Below are positions 1 through 11,601 of a stretch of DNA of 64,000 bases, in pieces. The notes under the pieces are model-generated. The model ran no database searches, was not told the origin of the DNA, and saw only the letters and a program-made list of their open reading frames with translations. The stretch's first letter is position 1; every line of letters begins with the position of its first letter. The DNA comes from Hydractinia symbiolongicarpus (Eukaryota > Cnidaria > Hydrozoa > Anthoathecata > Hydractiniidae). Both the position numbers and the translations under genes were made by a program. The stretch covers positions 30,321,001 through 30,385,000 of the forward strand of contig NC_079885.1 in NCBI RefSeq assembly GCF_029227915.1. The letters are read 5' to 3'.

Positions 1-141
1 TCGCCGGCAAACGAAAACCTGCGATTTCCCGTAAATCCCGGACTCGGCCCGTATAGTCAAAAGTATACAAGGAAAGTACCCAGTGAGTAAACTCATTTTC
101 CGAACGAATTTTTAAATTATTTTTTCACCACTAAAACGCAT
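1..141 (+). repeat. Left-edge truncated monomer
   Basis: The window opens inside the CpG-rich core of a monomer and reaches the CACCACTAAAACGCAT end at 141. Only the last ~141 bp of the unit is present, so the array continues to the left of the window. Confidence 0.93.
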
Positions 142-344
142 GAGACTTGTAGTGTTCAAAAATGTTGTCATTTTTGATGAAACGCTTAATAAAAGTAGTT
201 TAATCGCCGGCAAACGAAAACCCGCAATTTCCCGTAAATCCCGGACTCGGCCCGTATAGTCAAACGTATACAAAGAAAGTACCCAGGGTGTAAACTCATT
301 TCCCGAACGATTTTTTGAATTATTTTTTCACCACTAAAACGCAT

Positions 345-547
345 GAGACTTGTAGTTTTCAAAATTGTTTTCATTTTTGATGAGACGCTGAGTAAAAGAA
401 GATTAATCGCTGGCAAACGAAAACCCGCGATTTCCCGTAAATCCCGGACTCGGCCCGTATAGTCAAAAGTATACAAGGAAAGTACCCAGTGAGTAAACTC
501 ATTTTCCGAACGAATTTTTAAATTATTTTTTCACCACTAAAACGCAT
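345..547 (+). repeat. Representative complete 203-bp monomer
   Basis: The interval runs from one GAGACTTG box to the base before the next (142, 345 and 548 are successive starts, each 203 apart). Order of elements: an A/T-rich dyad near positions 14-37, GATGAGACGCTGAATAAAAG, the CpG-rich core with GCCGGCAAACG/CCCGCGATTTCCCG-type boxes, the GGACTCGGCCCGTATAG stretch, the GTATAC palindrome, AAAGTACCCAG, a second ATTTCCCG-type box, a T6-AAATTA-T6 tract and the CACCACTAAAACGCAT end. It differs from the next monomer (548-750) at about six of 203 positions. The start chosen is arbitrary, as for any tandem repeat. Confidence 0.95.
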
Positions 548-764
548 GAGACTTGTAGTTTTCAAAAATGTTTTCATTTTTGATGAGACGCTGAATAAAA
601 GAAGTTTAATCGCCGGCAAACGTAAACCTGCGATTTCCCGTAAATCCCGGACTCGGCCCGTATAGTCAAAAGTATACAAGGAAAGTACCCAGTGAGTAAA
701 CTCATTTTCCGAACGAATTTTTAAATTATTTTTTCACCACTAAAACGCATGAGACTTGTAGTTT

Positions 765-786
765 TCAAAAATGTTTTCATTTTTGA
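765..786. repeat. Dyad-symmetric A/T hairpin element (example)
   Basis: The arm TCAAAAATG (765-773) is separated by the loop TTTT (774-777) from its exact reverse complement CATTTTTGA (778-786): a perfect 9-bp inverted repeat with a 4-nt loop. The element recurs in most monomers. Many copies have TTTTTAAAAATG instead of TTTTCAAAAATG, which replaces the C-G pair with T-G and leaves a 7-bp perfect stem. It could form a small cruciform or a hairpin in single-stranded DNA or RNA; whether it does so in vivo is inference. Confidence 0.8.
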
Positions 787-1983
787 TGAAACGCTGAATA
801 AAAGTAGTTTAATCGCCGGCAAACGAAAACCCGCGATTTCCCGTAAATCCCGGACTCGGCCCGTATAGTCAAAAGTATACAAGGAAAGTACCCAGTGAGT
901 AAACTCATTTCCCGAACGATTTTTTAAATTATTTTTTCACCAATAAATTGCATGAGACTTGTAGTTTTAAAAAATGTTTTCATTTTTGATGAGACGCTGA
1001 ATAAAAGAAGTTTAATCGCCGGCAAACGAAAACCTGCGATTTCCCGTAAATCCCGGACTCGGCCCGTATAGTCAAAAGTATACAAGGAAAGTACCCAGTA
1101 AGTAAACTCATTTTCCGAACGAATTTTAAAATTATTTTTTCACCACTAAAACGCATGAGACTTGTAGTTTTCAAAAATGCTTTCATTTTTGATGAGACGC
1201 TGAAAAAAGAAGTTTAATCGCCGGCAAACGAAAACCTGCGATTTCACGTCAAACCCGGACTCGGTCCGTATAGTCAAACGTATACAAAGAAAGTACCTAG
1301 GGTGTAAACTCATTTCCCGAACGATTTTTTGAATTATTTTTTCACCACTAAAACGCATGAGACTTGTAGTTTTGAAAAATGTTTTCATTTTTGATGAGAC
1401 GCTGAATAAAAGAAGTTTAATCACTGGCAAACGAAAATCCGCGATTTCCCGTAAATCCCGGACTCGGCCCGTATAGTCAAAAGTATACAAGGAAAGTACC
1501 CAGTGAGTAAACTCATTTTCCGAACGAATTTTTAAATTATTTTTTCACCACTAAAACGCATGAGACTTGTAGTTTTCAAAAATGTTTTCATTTTTGATGA
1601 GACGCTTAATGAAAGAGGTTTAATCGCCGGCAAACCAAAACCCGCGATTTCCCGTAAATCCCCGGCTTGGCCCGTATAGTCGAATGTATACAAAGAAAGT
1701 ACCCAGGGTGTAAAATCATTTCCCGAACGATTTTTTGAATTATTTTTTCACCACTAAAACGCATGAGACTTGTAGTTTTCAAAAATGTTTTCATTTTTGA
1801 TCAGACGCTGAATAAAAGAAGTTTAATCACTGGCAAACGAAAACCCGCGATTTCCCGTAAATCCCGGACTCGGCCCGTATAGTCAAAAGTATACAAGAAA
1901 AGTACCCAGTGAGTAAACTCATTTTCCGAACGAATTTTTAAATTATTTTTTCACCACTAAAACGCATGAGACTTGTAGTTTTC

Positions 1984-4900
1984 AAAAATGTTTTCATTTT
2001 TGATGAGACGCTGAATAAAAGAAGTTTAATCGCCGGCAAACGAAAACCTGCGATTTCCCGTAAATCACGGACTCGGCCCGTATAGTCAAAAGTATACAAA
2101 GAAAGTACCCAGGGTGTAAACTCATTTCCCGAACGATTTTTTAAATTATTTTTTCACCACTGAAACGCATGAGACTTGTAGTTTTCAAAAATGTTTTCAT
2201 TTTTGATGAGACGCTGAATAAAAGAAGTTTAATCGCCGGCAAACGAAAACCTGCGATTTCCCGTAAATCCCGGACTCGGCCCGTATAGTCAAAAGTATAA
2301 AGAGAAAGTACCCAGGGTGTAAACTCATTTCCCGAACGATTTTTTAAATTATTTTTTCACCACTGAAACGCATGAGACTTGTAGTTTTTAAAAATGTTTT
2401 CATTTTTGATGAGACGCTGAATAAAAGAAGTTTAATCGCCGGCAAACGAAAACCTGCGATTTCCCGTAAATCCCGGACTCGGCCCGTATAGTCAAAAGTA
2501 TACAAAGAAAGTACCCAGGGAGTAAACTCATTTCCCAAACGATTTTTTAAATTATTATTTCACCACTAAAGGCCATGAGACTTGTAGTTTTTAAAAATGT
2601 TTTCATTTTTGATGAGACGCTGAATAAAAGAAGTTTAATCGCTGGCAAACGAAAACCCGCGATTTCCCGTAAATCCCGGACTCGGCCCGTATAGTCAAAA
2701 GTATACAAGGAAAGTACCCAGTGAGTAAACTCATTTTCCGAACGAATTTTTAAATTATTTTTTCACCACTAAAACGCATGAGACTTGAAGTTTTCAAAAA
2801 TGTTTTCATTTTTGATGAGACGCTGAATAAAAGAAGTTTAATCGCCGGCAAACGAAAACCTGCGATTTCCCGTAAATCCCGGACTCGGCCCGTATAGTCA
2901 AAAGTATACAAGGAAAGTACCCAGTAAGTAAACTCATTTTCCGAACGAATTTTTAAATTATTTTTTCACCACTAAAACGCATGAGACTTGTAGTTTTCAA
3001 AAATGTTTTCATTTTTGATGAAACGCTGAATAAAAGTAGTTTAATCGCCGGCAAACGAAAACCCGCGATTTCCCGTAAATCCCGGACTCGGCCCGTATAG
3101 TCAAACGTATACAAAGAAAGTACCCAGGGTGTAAACTCATTTCCCGAACGATTTTTTGAATTATTTTTTCACCACTAAAACGCATGAGACTTGTAGTTTT
3201 CAAAAATGTTTTCATTTTTGATGAGACGCTGAATAAAAGAAGTTTAATCGCCGGCAAACGAAAACCTGCGATTTCCCGTAAATCCCGGACTCGGCCCGTA
3301 TAGTCAAAAATATACAAGGAAAGTACCCAGTGAGTAAACTCATTTTCCGAACGAATTTTTAAATTATTTTTTCACCACTAAAACGCATGAGACTTGTAGT
3401 TTTCAAAAATGTTTTCATTTTTGATGAAACGCTGAATAAAAGTAGTTTAATCGCCGGCAAACGAAAACCCGCGATTTCCCGTAAATCCCGGACTCAGCCC
3501 GTATAGTCAAACGTATACAAAGAAAGTACCCAGGGTGTAAACTCATTTCCCGAACGATTTTTTGAATTATTTTTTCACCACTAAAACGCATGAGACTTGT
3601 AGTTTTCAAAAATGTTTTCATTTTTGATGAGACGCTGAATAAAAGAGGTTTAATCGCCGGCAAACCAAAACCCGCGATTTCCCGTAAATCCCCAGCTTGG
3701 CCGTATAGTCGAATGTATACAAAGAAAGTACCCAGGGTGTAAACTCATTTCCCGAACGATTTTTTGAATTATTTTTTCACCACTAAAACGCATGAGACTT
3801 GTAGTTTTCAAAAATGTTTTAATTTTTGATGAGACGCTGAATAGAAGAAGTTTAATCACTGGCAAACGAAAACCCGCGCTTTCCCGTAAATCCCGGACTC
3901 GGCCCGTATAGTCAAAAGTATACAAGGAAAGTACCCAGTGAGTAAACTCATTTTCCGAACAAATTTTTAAATTATTTTTTCACCACTAAAACGCATGAGA
4001 CTTGTAGTTTTCAAAAATGTTTTCATTTTTGATGAGACGCTGAATAAAAGAAGTTTAATCGCCGGCAAACGAAAACCTGCGATTTCCCGTAAATCACGGA
4101 CTCGGCCCGTATAGTCAAAAGTATACAAAGAAAGTACCCAGGGTGTAAACTCATTTCCCGAACGATTTTTTAAATTATTTTTTCACCACTAAAACGCATG
4201 AGACTTGTAGTTTTGAAAAATGTTTTCATTTTTGATGAGACGCTGAATAAAAGAAGCTTAATCGCCGGCAAACGAAAACCTGCGATTTCCCGTAAATCCC
4301 GGACTCGGCCCGTATAGTCAAAAGTATACAAAGGAAGTACCCAGGGTGTAAACTCATTTCCCGAACGATTTTTTTAATTATTTTTTCACCACTAAAACGC
4401 ATGAGACTTGTAGTTTTCAAAAATGTTTTCATTTTTGAGGAGACGCTGAATAAAAGAAGTTTAATCGCCGGCAAACGAAAACCCGCGATTTCCCGTAAAT
4501 CCCGGACTCGGCCCGTATAGTCAAAAGTATACAAGGAAAGTACCCAGTGAGTAAACTCATTTCCCGAACGAATTTTTAAATTATTTTTTCACCACTAAAA
4601 CGCATGAGACTTGTAGTTTTCAAAAATGTTTTCATTTTTGATGAGACGCTGAATAAAAGAAGTTTAATCGCTGGCAAACGAAAACCTGCGATTTCCCGTA
4701 AATCCCGGACTCGGCCCGTATAGTCAAAAGTATACAAGGAAAGTACCCAGTGAGTAAACTCATTTTCCGAACGAATTTTTAAATTATTTTTTCACCACTA
4801 AAACGCATGAGACTTGTAGTTTTCAAAAATGTTTTCATTTTTGATGAAACGCTGAATAAAAGTAGTTTAATCGCCGGCAAACGAAAACCCGCGATTTCCC

Positions 4901-6633
4901 GTAAATCCCGGACTCAGCCCGTATAGTCAAACGTATACAAAGAAAGTACCCAGGGTGTAAACTCATTTCCCGAACGATTTTTTGAATTATTTTTTCACCA
5001 CTAAAACGCATGAGACTTGTAGTTTTCAAAAATGTTTTCATTTTTGATGAAACGCTGAATAAAAGTAGTTTAATCGCCGGCAAACGAAAACCCGCGATTT
5101 CCCGTAAATCCCGGACTCGGCCCGTATAGTCAAAAGTATACAAAGAAAGTACCCAGGGTGTAAACTCATTTCCCGAACGATTTTTTAAATTATTATTTCA
5201 CCACTAAAGCCCATGAGACTTGTAGTTTTTGATGAGACGCTGAATAAAAGAAGTTTAATCACTGGCAAACGAAAACCCGCGCTTTCCCGTAAATCCCGGA
5301 CTCGGCCCGTATAGTCAAAAGTATACAAGGAAAGTACCCAGTGAGTAAACTCATTTTCCGAACGAATTTTTAAATTATTTTTTCACCACTAAAACGCATG
5401 AGACTTGTAGTTTTCAAAATTGTTTTCATTTTTGATGAGACGCTGAATAAAAGAAGTTTAATCGCCGGCAAACGAAAACCTGCGATTTCCCGTAAATCAC
5501 GGACTCTGCCCGTATAGTCAAAAGTATACAAAGAAAGTACCCAGGGTGTAAACTCATTTCCCGAACGATTTTTTAAATTATTTTTTCACCACTAAAACGC
5601 ATGAGACTTGTAGTTTTGAAAAATGTTTTCATTTTTGATGAGACGCTGAATAAAAGAAGTTTAATCGCCGGCAAACGAAAACCTGCGATTTCCCGTAAAT
5701 CCCGGACTCGGCCCGTATAGTCAAAAGTATACAAAGGAAGTACCCAGGGAGTAAACTCATTTTCCGAACGAATTTTTAAATTATTATTTCACCACTAAAG
5801 CCCATGAGACTTGTAGTTTTTAAAAATGTTTTCATTTTTGATGAGACGCTGAATAAAAGAAGTTTAATCGCCGGCAAACGAAAACCTGCGATTTCCCGTA
5901 AATCCCGGACTCGGCCCGTATAGTCAAAAGTATACAAAGAAAGTACCCAGGGTGTAAACTCATTTCCCGAACGATTTTTTAAATTATTATTTCACCACTA
6001 AAGCCCATGAGACTTGTAGTTTTTAAAAATGTTTTCATTTTTGATGAGACGCTGAATAAAAGAAGTTTAATCGCCGGCAAACGAAAACCTGCAATTTCCC
6101 GTAAATCCCGGATTCGGCCCGTATAGTCAAAAGTATACAAAGAAAGTACCCAGGGAGTAAACTTATTTCCAGAACGATTTTTTAAATTATTTTTTCACCA
6201 CTAAAACGCATAAGACTAGTAGTTCTTAAAAATGTTTTCATTTTTGATGAGACGCTGAATAAAAGAAGTTTATTCGCCGGCAAACGAAAACCCGCGATTT
6301 CCCGTAAATCCCGGACTCGGCCCGTATAGTCAAAAGTATACAAGGAAAGTACCCAGTGAGTAAACTCATTTCCCGAACGAATTTTTAAATTATTTTTTCA
6401 CCACTAAAGCCCATGAAACTTGTAGTTTTTAAAAATGTTTTCATTTTTGATGAGACGCTGAATAAAAGAAGTTTAATCGCCTGCAAACGAAAACCCGCAA
6501 TTTCCCGCAAATCCCGGACTCGGCCCGTATAGTCAAAAGTATGCAAGGAAAGTACCCAGTGAGTAAACTCATTTCCCAAACGAATTTTTAAATTATTTTT
6601 TCACCACTAAAGCCCATGAGACTTGTAGTTTTT
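1984..6633 (+). repeat. 4,650-bp (23-monomer) block, copy A
   Basis: Bases after 1,983 match bases after 6,633 at an offset of 4,650 bp; the flanking mismatch at 1,983/6,633 sets the left limit. Diagnostic variants shared by both copies in the same order include CACTGAAACG with GTATAAAGAGAAAG, the CAAACCAAAA monomer with a one-base-shorter GGCCGTATAG, and the AATAGAAGAAG monomer. The length equals 23 x 203 minus 19, explained by the 18-bp deletion near 5,230 and the one-base deletion near 3,701. Confidence 0.87.
5215..5399 (+). repeat. Short 185-bp monomer (18-bp deletion), first occurrence
   Basis: Between successive start boxes this copy measures 185 bp. GTAGTTTTT is followed directly by GATGAGACG, so 18 bp covering the left arm and loop of the dyad element are missing. 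In full-length monomers the lost segment lies between two T5 tracts, one of which remains. Confidence 0.93.
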
Positions 6634-8437
6634 AAAAATGTTTTCATTTTTGATGAGACGCTGAATAAAAGAAGTTTAATCGCCGGCAAACGAAAACCTG
6701 CGATTTCCCGTAAATCACGGACTCGGCCCGTATAGTCAAAAGTATACAAAGAAAGTACCCAGGGTGTAAACTCATTTCCCGAACGATTTTTTAAATTATT
6801 TTTTCACCACTGAAACGCATGAGACTTGTAGTTTTCAAAAATGTTTTCATTTTTGATGAGACGCTGAATAAAAGAAGTTTAATCGCCGGCAAACGTAAAC
6901 CTGCGATTTCCCGTAAATCCCGGACTCGGCCCGTATAGTCAAAAGTATAAAGAGAAAGTACCCAGGGTGTAAACTCATTTCCCGAACGATTTTTTAAATT
7001 ATTTTTTCACCACTGAAACGCATGAGACTTGTAGTTTTTAAAAATGTTTTCATTTTTGATGAGACGCTGAATAAAAGAAGTTTAATCGCCGGCAAACGAA
7101 AACCTGCGATTTCCCGTAAATCCCGGACTCGGCCCGTATAGTCAAAAGTATACAAAGAAAGTACCCAGGGAGTAAACTCATTTCCCAAACGATTTTTTAA
7201 ATTATTATTTCACCACTAAAGGCCATGAGACTTGTAGTTTTTAAAAATGTTTTCATTTTTGATGAGACGCTGAATAAAAGAAGTTTAATCGCTGGCAAAC
7301 GAAAACCCGCGATTTCCCGTAAATCGCGGACTCGGCCCGTATAGTCAAAAGTATACAAGGAAAGTACCCAGTGAGTAAACTCATTTTCCGAACGAATTTT
7401 TAAATTATTTTTTCACCACTAAAACGCATGAGACTTAAAGTTTTCAAAAATGTTTTCATTTTTGATGAGACGCTGAATAAAAGAAGTTTAATCGCCGGCA
7501 AACGAAAACCTGCGATTTCCCGTAAATCCCGGACTCGGCCCGTATAGTCAAAAGTATACAAGGAAAGTACCCAGTAAGTAAACTCATTTTCCGAACGAAT
7601 TTTTAAATTATTTTTTCACCACTAAAACGCATGAGACTTGTAGTTTTCAAAAATGTTTTCATTTTTGATGAAACGCTGAATAAAAGTAGTTTAATCGCCG
7701 GCAAACGAAAACCCGCGATTTCCCGTAAATCCCGGACTCGGCCCGTATAGTCAAACGTATACAAAGAAAGTACCCAGGGTGTAAACTCATTTCCCGAACG
7801 ATTTTTTGAATTATTTTTTCACCACTAAAACGCATGAGACTTGTAGTTTTCAAAAATGTTTTCATTTTTGATGAGACGCTGAATAAAAGAAGTTTAATCG
7901 CCGGCAAACGAAAACCTGCGATTTCCCGTAAATCCCGGACTCGGCCCGTATAGTCAAAAATATACAAGGAAAGTACCCAGTGAGTAAACTCATTTTCCGA
8001 ACGAATTTTTAAATTATTTTTTCACCACTAAAACGCATGAGACTTGTAGTTTTCAAAAATGTTTTCATTTTTGATGAAACGCTGAATAAAAGTAGTTTAA
8101 TCGCCGGCAAACGAAAACCCGCGATTTCCCGTAAATCCCGGACTCAGCCCGTATAGTCAAACGTATACAAAGAAAGTACCCAGGGTGTAAACTCATTTCC
8201 CGAACGATTTTTTGAATTATTTTTTCACCACTAAAACGCATGAGACTTGTAGTTTTCAAAAATGTTTTCATTTTTGATGAGACGCTGAATAAAAGAGGTT
8301 TAATCGCCGGCAAACCAAAACCCGCGATTTCCCGTAAATCCCCAGCTTGGCCGTATAGTCGAATGTATACAAAGAAAGTACCCAGGGTGTAAACTCATTT
8401 CCCGAACGATTTTTTGAATTATTTTTTCACCACTAAA

Positions 8438-8846
8438 ACGCATGAGACTTGTAGTTTTCAAAAATGTTTTAATTTTTGATGAGACGCTGAATAGAAGAAG
8501 TTTAATCACTGGCAAACGAAAACCCGCGCTTTCCCGTAAATCCCGGACTCGGCCCGTATAGTCAAAAGTATACAAGGAAAGTACCCAGTGAGTAAACTCA
8601 TTTTCCGAACAAATTTTTAAATTATTTTTTCACCACTAAAACGCATGAGACTTGTAGTTTTCAAAAATGTTTTAATTTTTGATGAGACGCTGAATAGAAG
8701 AAGTTTAATCACTGGCAAACGAAAACCCGCGCTTTCCCGTAAATCCCGGACTCGGCCCGTATAGTCAAAAGTATACAAGGAAAGTACCCAGTGAGTAAAC
8801 TCATTTTCCGAACAAATTTTTAAATTATTTTTTCACCACTAAAACG
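8438..8846 (+). repeat. Local one-monomer tandem duplication
   Basis: The monomer with the three linked variants TTTTAATTTTTGATG, GAATAGAAGAAG and CCGCGCTTTCCCG occurs once in copy A (near 3,818-3,880) but twice in a row here, starting near 8,465 and 8,668. The spacing is exactly 203 bp. This accounts for the 203-bp shift between the two halves of the 4,650-bp block comparison. Confidence 0.88.
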
Positions 8847-9996
8847 CATGAGACTTGTAGTTTTCAAAAATGTTTTCATTTTTGATGAGACGCTGAATAA
8901 AAGAAGTTTAATCGCCGGCAAACGAAAACCTGCGATTTCCCGTAAATCACGGACTCGGCCCGTATAGTCAAAAGTATACAAAGAAAGTACCCAGGGTGTA
9001 AACTCATTTCCCGAACGATTTTTTAAATTATTTTGTCACCACTAAAACGCATGAGACTTGTAGTTTTGAAAAATGTTTTCATTTTTGATGAGACGCTGAA
9101 TAAAAGAAGCTTAATCGCCGGCAAACGAAAACCTGCGATTTCCCGTAAATCCCGGACTCGGCCCGTATAGTCAAAAGTATACAAAGGAAGTACCCAGGGT
9201 GTAAACTCATTTCCCGAACGATTTTTTTAATTATTTTTTCACCACTAAAACGCATGAGACTTGTAGTTTTCAAAAATGTTTTCATTTTTGAGGAGACGCT
9301 GAATAAAAGAAGTTTAATCGCCGGCAAACGAAAACCCGCGATTTCCCGTAAATCCCGGACTCGGCCCGTATAGTCAAAAGTATACAAGGAAAGTACCCAG
9401 TGAGTAAACTCATTTCCCGAACGAATTTTTAAATTATTTTTTCACCACTAAAACGCATGAGACTTGTAGTTTTCAAAAATGTTTTCATTTTTGATGAGAC
9501 GCTGAATAAAAGAAGTTTAATCGCTGGCAAACGAAAACCTGCGATTTCCCGTAAATCCCGGACTCGGCCCGTATAGTCAAAAGTATACAAGGAAAGTACC
9601 CAGTGAGTAAACTCATTTTCCGAACGAATTTTTAAATTATTTTTTCACCACTAAAACGCATGAGACTTGTAGTTTTCAAAAATGTTTTCATTTTTGATGA
9701 AACGCTGAATAAAAGTAGTTTAATCGCCGGCAAACGAAAACCCGCGATTTCCCGTAAATCCCGGACTCAGCCCGTATAGTCAAACGTATACAAAGAAAGT
9801 ACCCAGGGTGTAAACTCATTTCCCGAACGATTTTTTGAATTATTTTTTCACCACTAAAACGCATGAGACTTGTAGTTTTCAAAAATGTTTTCATTTTTGA
9901 TGAAACGCTGAATAAAAGTAGTTTAATCGCCGGCAAACGAAAACCCGCGATTTCCCGTAAATCCCGGACTCGGCCCGTATAGTCAAAAGTATACAA

Positions 9997-11601
9997 AGAA
10001 AGTACCCAGGGTGTAAACTCATTTCCCGAACGATTTTTTAAATTATTATTTCACCACTAAAGCCCATGAGACTTGTAGTTTTTGATGAGACGCTGAATAA
10101 AAGAAGTTTAATCACTGGCAAACGAAAACCCGCGCTTTCCCGTAAATCCCGGACTCGGCCCGTATAGTCAAAAGTATACAAGGAAAGTACCCAGTGAGTA
10201 AACTCATTTTCCGAACGAATTTTTAAATTATTTTTTCACCACTAAAACGCATGAGACTTGTAGTTTTCAAAATTGTTTTCATTTTTGATGAGACGCTGAA
10301 TAAAAGAAGTTTAATCGCCGGCAAACGAAAACCTGCGATTTCCCGTAAATCACGGACTCTGCCCGTATAGTCAAAAGTATACAAAGAAAGTACCCAGGGT
10401 GTAAACTCATTTCCCGAACGATTTTTTAAATTATTTTTTCACCACTAAAACGCATGAGACTTGTAGTTTTGAAAAATGTTTTCATTTTTGATGAGACGCT
10501 GAATAAAAGAAGTTTAATCGCCGGCAAACGAAAACCTGCAATTTCCCGTAAATCCCGGACTCGGCCCGTATAGTCAAAAGTATACAAAGGAAGTACCCAG
10601 GGAGTAAACTCATTTTCCGAACGAATTTTTAAATTATTATTTCACCACTAAAGCCCATGAGACTTGTAGTTTTTAAAAATGTTTTCATTTTTGATGAGAC
10701 GCTGAATAAAAGAAGTTTAATCGCCGGCAAACGAAAACCTGCGATTTCCCGTAAATCCCGGACTCGGCCCGTATAGTCAAAAGTATACAAAGAAAGTACC
10801 CAGGGTGTAAACTCATTTCCCGAACGATTTTTTAAATTATTATTTCACCACTAAAGCCCATGAGACTTGTAGTTTTTAAAAATGTTTTCATTTTTGATGA
10901 GACGCTGAATAAAAGAAGTTTAATCGTCGGCAAACGAAAACCTGCAATTTCCCGTAAATCCCGGATTCGGCCCGTATAGTCAAAAGTATACAAAGAAAGT
11001 ACCCAGGGAGTAAACTTATTTCCAGAACGATTTTTTAAATTATTTTTTCACCACTAAAACGCATAAGACTTGTAGTTCTTAAAAATGTTTTCATTTTTGA
11101 TGAGACGCTGAATAAAAGAAGTTTATTCGCCGGCAAACGAAAACCCGCGATTTCCCGTAAATCCCGGGCTTGGCCCGTATAGTCAAAAGTATACAAAGAA
11201 AGTACCCAGGGAGTAAACTCATTTCCCAAACGATTTTTTAAAATATTATTTCACCACTAAAGCCCATGAGACTTGTAGTTTTCAAAAATGTTTTCATTTT
11301 TGATGAGACGCTGAAAAAAGAAGTTTAATCGCCGGCAAACGAAAACCTGCGATTTTCCGTCAAACCCGGACTCGGCCCGAATAGTCAAACGTATACAAAG
11401 AAAGTACCCAGGGTGTAAACTCATTTCCCGAACGATTTTTTGAATTATTTTTTCACCACTAAAACGCATGAGACTTGTAGTTTTCAAAAATGTTTTCATT
11501 TTTGATGAGACGCTGAATAAAAGAAGTTTAATCACTGGCAAACGAAAACCCGCGATTTCCCGTAAATCCCGGACTCGGCCCGTATAGTCAAAAGTATACA
11601 A
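9997..11601 (+). repeat. 1,605-bp (8-monomer) tandem duplication, copy 1
   Basis: Sequence here recurs at an offset of 1,605 bp. The unit includes the 185-bp short monomer (10,068), the CATAAG/GTTCTT monomer (near 11,062) and the CTGAAAAAAGAAG monomer (near 11,309). The length equals 8 x 203 minus 19, explained by the 18-bp and one-base deletions. The breakpoint may lie up to about 60 bp left of the limit given. Confidence 0.88.
10068..10252 (+). repeat. Short 185-bp monomer, second occurrence
   Basis: It has the same 18-bp deletion with the same flanking bases as the copy at 5,215, at an offset of 4,853 bp. It therefore descends from the same event through the large block duplication rather than from an independent deletion. 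Confidence 0.93.

Larger units (their letters stand above)
1..1983 (+). repeat. Left-edge segment upstream of the 4,650-bp duplication
   Basis: About ten monomers that are not part of the main 4,650-bp duplication. The monomer near 1199 has the one-base-shorter CTGAAAAAAGAAG box and GTCAAACCC core also seen near 11,309 and 12,914. The monomers from about 1,600 on match those from about 3,630 on, ten monomers later, sharing the CAAACCAAAA variant (1631 and 3661) and then AATCACTGGC. Confidence 0.8.
6634..11167 (+). repeat. 4,650-bp block, copy B (carries one extra monomer)
   Basis: It matches copy A at offset 4,650 up to about 8,640 and at offset 4,853 after about 8,860, because one monomer is duplicated in between. 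Similarity stops at 11,168, where ATCCCGGG replaces the ATCCCGGA of copy A at 6,315. Rare differences such as TTTTGTCACC near 9,031 show that the copies are not strictly identical. Confidence 0.87.

Noticed and set aside
765-786. Rho-independent terminator at the inverted repeat
   Set aside because: The stem is A/T-rich without a GC clamp, and no transcription unit precedes it; in a eukaryotic satellite this reading has no support.
6385-6579. Recurrent 61-114-residue open frames on the minus strand (for example 6,385-6,579 and many similar)
   Set aside because: They are translations of the satellite monomer. Since 203 is not a multiple of three, the frame shifts at each monomer; copies differ by frameshifting indels and stops, and there is no start context, domain or codon pattern suggesting selection.
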